DNA of 64,000 nt from Chrysopilus asiliformis. Its lineage: Eukaryota > Arthropoda > Insecta > Diptera > Rhagionidae. Below are positions 56,446-64,000 of this stretch, piece after piece. The translations under genes were made by a program, and so were the position numbers. The notes beneath the pieces were generated by a model that saw nothing but the letters and a program-made list of their open reading frames with translations, ran no database searches and was not told where the DNA came from. The stretch lies in contig OZ035961.1 in the NCBI GenBank assembly GCA_964034945.1, positions 94,312,991 to 94,376,990 of the forward strand, written 5' to 3'. The first letter of the stretch is position 1. Every line of letters begins with the position of its first letter.

Positions 56446-58466
56446 CTTAAAAATAAAAATATATATAAAATTTACATTTTTTTCCAAACAACTGTAGTAT
56501 TGTTACTGTAAGAAAACTAAAATACATAAAAAATGTCACATTTATCACGTCTTTAGAGTTATTCAAAATTTCGGCACTTAGACAAGAAATTATTCTCTTT
56601 TCTTATGACTCCGCGCTATATGAAACTGTAAATGGCGGTATGTGAGTTTAGCTGCAACTTGTTACCAAAGTAGTGTCGCGTTATACGACGTTACTAATTT
56701 TGACTATTTATTTTTTTTATAATTCCAGTCAGAGCTTAGGGGAAGTAAACACAGCTGCCGAAGCACAGCTCAGGATGGTCATAAAAAAAATAGTATTTTG
56801 TCTTAGAAATACGGAAAAATCAGCAGTCTACACTCTAAACTGCATTTGAGAAAATGTCGATATCTTTATAAGTTCTACAAGTACCAACGACCTCTAAAAC
56901 TCACTTATGCTAATTTTTCCGAGAATAAAACGAAAATATCAGTTGTGATCAACACAAAATTTTCCTCTGCAATATTTAGTTTTGGAAAATTTTTTTTAAA
57001 AATAATATTTTTTTAAATATTGCAAGAACCGTTAAAGATATGTAAAAACCGTTAAAAGAAAAAATGTACGAAATTTAAATTTCTTCGAATTTGGTTACAT
57101 CCATTTTTTCTCAAATAAGCAAATTTCCGAAAAATTTTCAAAAAACCATTTTTTTAAAAATATCTTGAGAACTATTAGAGATAGAAAAAAACCGTTAAAG
57201 CAAATGTAGAAAATTTAGTCATAAAATTTTTTTCCCAAAAGTGCATAAGTTCTGAAAAATCTTAAAAAAATCGCATTTTTTTCAAAAAAATCGTATGTGA
57301 GATACCCTTTATAGCTTCCGTTACATTACCAAAAGTTGATAGAAAACTACGATTTTTGTAAAAGTTTAGTCTGACAGGCAGATGCACGGACATCCTCATA
57401 ATTTTGCCTGAAACAAATTCCGTACTGATCATAAAGTACCTATTTGCCCCCGTTCTTGAGCCGGTATTCGCCATCAGTACAATACCTTCCCTCTAGAGCA
57501 GACGAAAGTAAAAAGATTATTTGCGTTGCCATTACAAGACCTTCGTTTCGGATTTTAAACTTTTAAAATTTCCGTGATTTCTTTAGAAATTATGCACAGA
57601 GTTACAAATTTTATCATTTAGGACCCATATATATTTTATAATGAAATGCGCCGCAGGGATTTTTTTTTTGAACCTGCTTTGCAGTTTAGTCTAGGGGATC
57701 CTTTCTGGTCCTTCTATTCTCTCCGGGCCACATTTCCGTCGAATTGAGGGCATATTCTTCCCCTATGTATACCACTATCCTTAAAGTGCACCTCACTTTA
57801 ACTATGCTAAAGCTTAAGCGTAAAGGAAAAAAATACGCGTTTTAGTCTATTAGTAGCATTAGTGCTATGTCTCTCTATTAGTCTTGCTATAATCATTTAT
57901 CGATTCTATTTTAACAATGTTTGTAAATTTAACCCGGGCTATCCGAATGAAAACTATCCGAATAACGCTGATTTATGTAGATATACGAGAGTATAAAATG
58001 AATTTTGTTCGTTTTTCGCTAAGCATAAAGTTTATTGTCTCCAATGCTGCTATATATGCTATGCAAAAATTGGTTTTCTCCACCAATTTTATCCTGCCAA
58101 CACAGGCAGACAAAGGATATATATTTGCTAATAATCCTTTCATCTACGCCAAGTTATTTTGAATTTCTATATAGCGAAATCACTTGAAGCTTGACTGTTG
58201 CGTGGTTTTCTAGGTTTTCTAGGTTTTCTGTTTGTGCAAGCGAAACGCTTCGAAAGGAATTAATTCGTTTCATCTCTTTATAATCCCTGGATGCAGTCAT
58301 CAGGGTGTCTTTTTGTAGTGGCGTATTACAAAATCGCGACATTTGCACGAAAAGCTATGGAACATAGTAAGGGCTGGTATTCTATAAGTGCAAACAAACA
58401 ACGTACAACGGTACAAAATTCTAATGCTTTTCAACTTCATTTTGCCACCATACGGCAACATTATTG
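56446..58466. other. Probable intron, AT-rich, with LINE 3' end
   Basis: 56708-56790 matches the LINE-like terminus near 26522-26600 (GCCGAAGCACAGCTCA). 56940-57290 is an old repeat (GTTAAAGATATGTAAAAACC) also seen near 36320 and 43320. The rest has no feature. Confidence 0.4.
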
Positions 58467-59344
58467 CACTCAGAAAAATGGAGGCTAACTCGACGACCTG
58501 CATAAGGCGTAATTAGCCTCGGGCTGGCAAATTTAGCCTATGAGTGGCGCGCGTCCGCCTGCATCAGGAAAAGTAAAACTTGTGTTGACCTGTGGCCGTA
58601 GAAATTCTGAAATTAAACCACCTGCAGGTGAAGTAAAGCGTTGGGAGCTGCACGAGTTGACCTGAGATAGGCTTTTCCACGATGTAATGCCATGTAATGA
58701 CGATTAAGCCACTCATAGCTTGAATATTTAGCCAACCATAGGTCAACTGAAGACCAGGGCAAGGCGAACTGAAGCAATGTGACGTCAGTAAAGCGGTTGC
58801 AGCCTTAACAAGCCGCTAATAGGAGAACTTGTTGACCGCTGTGCGTTGTATTCGAAGAGCAGTAAAACCGACACAGTCTTATCATAAAAGGTTAAACAGC
58901 AACAGGCTTATTACGCCTCTGCTAGTTGCACTCCCAAGCTTTGCATTGCCTAACACAGGCTTATTATCCGGCAATAGTTAATTTTATAAAAAGTAAAACA
59001 GGAACAGGGTTATTAGGCCTGTGTTAGTTGCACTTCTAAGCATTGCATTGCCATACTTTACCAGCCTCAGGTCAACTGTACACGAGTGACAGGTTTAATG
59101 GCGTGTGTGAGTTGCATTCGTTTGCGGAAATTCGTAATAGCCGTCACTCTCTTGTTAGCAATCGACGCAGAAAGGACATTTTTTAGTGAGTGAAAAGTGC
59201 AAGTTCGAGTTAATCAAGGAACCGTCTGGAATCAAAGGTAAGTTTTTCGTTTCAATAAGCATGTTTTTTGGTTCAGTTAACAAATTAACCTGAAATCAAA
59301 CTGGTTTCAATAAAATTTAAAACTACAGACCATCTTCCATTCCC

Positions 59345-59826
59345 TTTTTATACCCGTATGGTGAAACCAAAGGGTATATTAACTTTGCCTTACCGTTTGT
59401 AACGCCAAGAACCCGTCATCACACACAAAAATGAATTACACCAGTGTGTTTAGAATGATAAAAAAAATAATTTTTGCATATCGGTCCGTCTGTCTGTGGC
59501 GCGGATTGCGGGCGCACGGATTGAGCTAGAGCCTTGAAATTTTGCGTAGATCCGTTTTTCGTAAAATGTGAGTCCAAGTTCGTTAATGGGCAAAATTGGT
59601 AAACCCTTTACGAATGAAAACGTTTTTTGCGATTATCTCAAAAACTTATCAAAAAAGCGCAAGAACAAAAGTTATTTAGAATATTATTCTACACAAAACT
59701 TCCATACATCAAAATCCGATTGGAATAAATTTAAAAAAATTTGATTGAAAAGTTTGACTTCAAAGTGGAATTTTGATACAACTGTTCGCCGTTCACTTAA
59801 ATCACCATACGGGTTTTCAATAATAT
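59345..59826 (+). repeat. Dispersed repeat 'TATACCCGTATGG', copy 7
   Basis: Complete start, very short TCTG run, GCGGATTGCGGGCGCACGGA box, and tail ending CACCATACGGGTTTTCAAT. Nested in the large CAC-ended element. Confidence 0.85.
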
Positions 59827-60125
59827 GTTTTTAACTCGTGAAATTCATAGTATTGTACCGATAACGCTTAGAAAATTGTTATATCATTTATTCGGTTAAA
59901 AAACTATTTTGGTAAATTGCGTACGAGTAAAATGCACATAGCTTTATTTCGCTTTTAAACAGTTGAGTTCAACGTGATATTTCGCGCTGTTGATGCTTTG
60001 CCTGATTTGCAGATGTAATACTAAACGGAAATAATAAAATAAAAAAAATCAATATTTTTGTCCCTTGTGTAGACTTAGTCTAGGCGCGCATCATTGCCAA
60101 CGCATGTAGAATGGTGCTCACGTTG

Positions 60126-60603
60126 CAATTTTGGTTTTGAAAACGCGTACAATCTAATATTGGAGCTGGTAACGAAGTGTATTTCGGCTTACTAATTTAA
60201 CATTTGGTTATTTCTACTTAAATCTACTATGATGCATGATGAAATACTAGTTTAACCAATTAACGCCCGCTGTACTCAAACGAGTACCCCGGACATATCT
60301 GTGATAATAAGTTAAAATATTTTTAGCCGATTTTCAGACAAAACCAAACTGATATCAATTTGTATTTACAAAAAGATCATTTTTGCTTTGCCTGAAAATC
60401 GACTTAAGCTACTTTAACTTATTACCACAGATTTATGTATACATTTTTTCAGAATTTTCTTTTTTTTTTGTTTATTTTATAAGAATGGCTTGGTTTATGT
60501 GTTAAAAATATTCAGTGATTTTCTCATTAATTGGTTAAAGGTATTTTAAAAATTGAAATTGCCAATTCAGCAGCATCCTTACTAAAGCGGTGCGCACTTG
60601 GCC
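60126..60603. repeat. Repeat shared with 10845-11047, filled site
   Basis: Matches 10845-11047 on both sides of the TTAA element (TATTTCGGCTTACTAATTTA and the GAAATTGCC end). Shows the state after insertion. Confidence 0.8.
60256..60534. mobile_element. TTAA-flanked piggyBac-like MITE, 279 bp
   Basis: Ends CCAATTAACGC and TCATTAATTGG, flanked by TTAA at 60252-60255 and 60535-60538. The related uninterrupted repeat near 10970 has a single TTAA (AGTTTAAAGG), so the duplication is directly demonstrated. GCCGATTTTCAG and its complement form an inner hairpin. Confidence 0.92.
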
Positions 60604-61844
60604 TAATATTGGATAGCGATAACATTTTAACTGAGCTAGTGTTCATACACGGAGATCTATAAAAATAATTGTTGCGGCATTGATAGGTTGACTTTCAAGG
60701 AATTTTAGTTGAAGGTGTCTTTGGCAGTTTTTTTAAAAACAATATTTTTAAATTATTAAGTCCCTTTAATCCACCTTTTCATCTACTTCCAGAAATTCCA
60801 AGTGGAAAGCATATCAAGTGGAAAATAGGCACATATCTATCTGTCCCTGTACAACACCTTGATTTGCGATTAATGTCAACCATGCGAATAGTGTCATATA
60901 ATTTAAAATAAAAATTTTTCTTTACGATACCATTTAATTGTAACATGAATATATATAATAAATAAAATGTAATTAAAATAAAACATCAATTGTTCTTTAT
61001 TGTAAACTCGCTGTGGCCATATGGCAACCCCGGCGTTAATAGGTTAAGATGATATTCCGCAATAATGGGACTCTAATAAGTGAAAAAGTATGGCGTGGGG
61101 GCTAATACTTTGGTTGCTGCAAGTGTATTTTGAGCTTCCTGGGGGAAGATAGTAGATCTCCTGCGGCAGGTATACTGTGAGGCTGCTACAGGTCAGCTGT
61201 ACAGCTGCAGGAGGAAAGGTAAGCTTGAGGTAGGTGTAAAATTGACTTTCAGCAGGAGAAAAATAAGGCTGGTTCAGGAGACTTGACCTGCGGTAGGTCT
61301 ATTTTAAAGCTACACCAGGTCACTGGTCAACCACGGGTGGTTTTACTAGCCTGCTACAGGTGGATTTGTGAGCCTCCACTAGGTAACGTAAACTTGTGGC
61401 AGGTTACCGTCAAGCTGTCCCTGGGCGACAGTTAGCCTAAAGTAGCGTTAATCGCGACAAGTTAGTCATTCGTAGGTTGACTGTCGGCCTGTGGTAGAAT
61501 TACTTGACCTGCTGCAGGTGCATTGTCGAGCTACAGGCGTTTAACACTGCATTCATACAGCGCTCATAGGTGTACTATAAGCCTATGGCTCCTGTATAAT
61601 GTGGTTTAATACACCTGGCAATGGTTTATTAAGCCTGTATCAGTTTTAGTTAGCCATTGGTAGTTAAACTAGTTTTGTAATTCTCGCCCGACTGAGGCTT
61701 ACTTACGCCTGAAACAGGCTAAAACCATGTAACTTGATCTAACTACGTCAAACTTAAGCAGGTTAACTCTGTCAGCCGGCTATAGGTCAGAGTTAACCTG
61801 ACAAAAAGTTGACCTGCAGTACATTTATCATTTTTCTGAGTGTG

Positions 61845-63070
61845 TGTCGGAGGACAGGACGTTAACCACTTCCATTTTGAGTCGATCATGCCCTTCGTCA
61901 GGATCATTGTTGATGCTGTTTACGTCCACCCCGCCTCGTACATACATTTCCCGTTCCCGGTTGATTTATGTATATGTTGTGGGAATCAGCAGCTATGCTT
62001 TAAAAGTGGAATTGCAATGCCAACGTTAACCATTATGAAGCTAGGAAACTATTTGCTGATGGGGTTAAAAGGGATTGCTAGGCAAATAGTGGGCTTTCGG
62101 GTGTCGCTGAATTAGAGAGCTCCAAGTCAGTCAGTTGGATAACACTTTGCCCGGGAAATTGCAAATAGTTTGCATTTTCTCCTGCTGTTCGGGAAAATTT
62201 CATTGGAATCGGGGTAGTGGGCAAAGTACTAGAAACTCTAATATTGAAATCATCGTATTTGTTGTACAGGAAAATGTCGTACGAGTGGGCAAAAAGGTGT
62301 TATACTGTGTATATGCGATGTACATATTTAAATTGAATTTAAAACTGTTAGAAGGTGGATAAGTATATCGTATGAGTTCTAAGCTGACATATTCCATTGA
62401 GTTAAGTGTCATCTGTAGTCGTACGTTTTCGTTATCAATTTGGAACTGATGGTTTAGCTACGCAAATTCTAAAACTGACTTTAAAGGGTTTCCTCCTTTC
62501 TCGCTAAGCAATTTATGTTGTATTCAGATAAGGTAAAACTCTCTTAAAATTTGAGATAAAATAAATTTTGTTTTTCTATTGCTGTTAGTTTTGGTTTATG
62601 TGATACGCAATCGTTTTTCGTTAAATTTAGTTTTGTTGTTTTATTTGCTTTGGAAAATCATAGCGTCTAATCACATTTAATGTTTGTTGTTTATTCATGT
62701 ATCTCTCTATAATCTAAATAAGCGGAAAACAGTTTAAACAAATAGAGTCGATTTTATGAATTTTGTTGTGAAACTTTTATGATTAATGGTGTTGAAGTAG
62801 AAATTAAGTATCAAACAGCTTTCAAGAGTTGTGTGGGGATGTTGTTACCGTAAAATTATGGAAATTGTATTATCTTTTAACTTGGTTGACATTTTAAGTA
62901 TTTTTTATAATTTTGAAAATTTTGCGATAATATTGGTAAGTATATTTGTCTCGCAAAGTGATGAAAGAGTTACTCAATTGAATTTAAATGTATGGTAAAG
63001 ATTTATAAAATCACACTCTTTTTATTTTTTTGATACCAAAAACTGTCGAGTTACGTGAAGTTCGGTAAAA
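61845..63070. other. Probable intron, no feature seen
   Basis: AT-rich. Several short ORFs without family signature. A one-ended GGGGCTGTTCATAAAATACG MITE starts at 63072. Confidence 0.4.
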
Positions 63071-63155
63071 GGGGCTGTTCATAAAATACGTCATGTTAAT
63101 TTTAATCTTTTCGGACCCTCCTTGCCTCGCGTCCCGCTTTTAGTAATTTTTTTTA

Positions 63156-63363
63156 CACGGATAGAAATAATAGGACATATTCCTAGAAAAAGTTGGAATA
63201 TATTAGACAGTGGCATTTTTTGGTAATGATTCTCAAACAAAAGAAAAATGCACCCCAAAAATAGGAAATTTTTCCAAAATTATAGGAATAATTTCCTATT
63301 GTTAGGGAATCATTGCAGAATAGTCCACTGCCTCGTATTTTCGAATTTGAATTTCTCTCCGTG
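63156..63363. mobile_element. CAC-ended MITE, 208 bp
   Basis: Ends CACGGATAGAAAT and ATTTCTCTCCGTG, flanked by TA at 63154-63155 and 63364-63365. ATAGGAA / TTCCTA boxes alternate inside. No ORF. Confidence 0.8.
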
Positions 63364-63586
63364 TATGGTGGGGTTTTTTTTATATAGAATTTGGAACCAG
63401 TGTCATACTGGTTTCACGCCCCTCCATAAATGTTGAGGCAACAGTTTCATTTTTTTCTTTTCTAATATGTTCACAAAGACTTCATTTGAAATTGTAAAGA
63501 GTTTCAAGTAAATATTATAAGAACCGTAGAAGTAATTAGCAAAAAAACGTTCAAATGGCCACAACTGTAGCCGGTTGCCTATTTAA

Positions 63587-63780
63587 CCCTTAAACGCGAT
63601 GTACCACCTTTTTTGTAACAAATACTGCACGGTGGTATCAAAATTGTACCACCAATTAAACCGTCTTTCATTGCCGTATGATACTTTAAAATGGTACCAC
63701 TAAAAAAATCAAAAAAAAAAAATTTTTTTTCGAGTGCCGGAGGGGTGAAAATATTTGCTATTTTTCTGTGCCTCTAAGGG
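63587..63780. mobile_element. TTAA-flanked piggyBac-like MITE, second copy
   Basis: Inverted copy of 34824-35022. Ends CCCTTAAACGCGATG and CCTCTAAGGG, flanked by TTAA at 63583-63586 and 63781-63784. Confidence 0.88.
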
Positions 63781-63794
63781 TTAAGTGTTAAACC

Positions 63795-64000
63795 GCACCA
63801 AAATTTCTTAACTCTAGAACACAAATTTTTTTGAACCAGAATTTTTTCATACAAAGTTGCCGAAATAAATTCAAATTTTGACAACTTTTGCTAAGTGAAT
63901 CTACTATGCGATAGATGAACAAAATTCGCAAAATTAATTTAGAATTCGCGGAGAAATTCAAGAAAAAATGGCAGGTGTAAACTGGGTCTAAGAGTACATA
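63795..64000. repeat. 'TTTACATCTGACA' MITE, right part
   Basis: TTTTGCTAAGTGAATCTACT and GGTGTAAACTGGGTCTAA match the right half of the 39238 copy. The left half is diverged. Confidence 0.6.

Larger units (their letters stand above)
58467..61842. mobile_element. Large CAC-ended element without ORF, 3.4 kb
   Basis: Ends CACTCAGAAAAATG and its exact complement CATTTTTCTGAGTG, flanked by TG at 58465-58466 and 61843-61844. For about 700 bp inward from each end the sequence is packed with short words CAGGT/ACCTG and AGCCT/AGGCT. A direct repeat of about 65 bp occurs at 58900 and 59005 (GTTGCACTYCYAAGC). An exon-like tract ends at a gtaagt donor at 59239. Later insertions are a 'TATACCCGTATGG' repeat (59345-59826) and a TTAA element (60256-60534). 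No transposase frame. Confidence 0.75.

Overview
This is an AT-rich animal nuclear window, almost certainly from an insect and probably a fly or midge. The reasons are short GT-AG introns mixed with transposon-swollen ones, an arthropod-type TCAGTT initiator with a correctly spaced downstream element, and a dense, nested population of small DNA transposons (MITEs). Nothing bacterial, viral or CRISPR-like was seen. The species cannot be fixed from the sequence alone.

Layout. (1) 10-6199 (+) and 11864-19905 (+) are two tandem paralogs of a Reeler-DOMON-cytochrome b561 membrane protein (ferric-chelate reductase 1-like). The first lacks its 5' exon, which lies upstream of the window. The second is complete, with 10 exons and 603 aa. 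(2) 21692-28383 (-) is a complete 14-exon FAF1 (FAS-associated factor 1; caspar in Drosophila) of 664 aa, with UBA, two ubiquitin-like domains, UAS, coiled coil and UBX. It is convergent with the second reductase. (3) From about 32.6 kb (+) a core promoter (Inr plus DPE-like) leads to a long leader and a signal-peptide first coding exon at 34452-34566. That exon ends in a strong splice donor, so most or all of 34567-64000 is probably the first intron of a secreted or membrane protein whose remaining exons lie outside the window.

Introns and intergenic DNA are filled with repeats, and many insertion boundaries can be read exactly. There are hAT elements with 8-bp duplications, TTAA-flanked (piggyBac-like) elements, TTA-flanked (Harbinger-like) MITEs, TA-flanked Tc1/mariner deletion derivatives, Helitron-like ends and two 5'-truncated LINE fragments. 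A dispersed repeat beginning TATACCCGTATGG occurs about nine times. A group of three elements shares CAC-n-n-AGA-type termini with 2-bp duplications; one of these is a 3.4-kb element without an ORF.

The reductase pair and FAF1 look like ordinary conserved genes and do not form a pathway together. The most unusual material is in the repeats: a near-perfect hairpin with 102-bp arms, a 120-bp minisatellite shared between two loci, the large CAC-ended element, and a filled-site/empty-site pair that proves TTAA targeting. No undescribed multi-gene system is evident.
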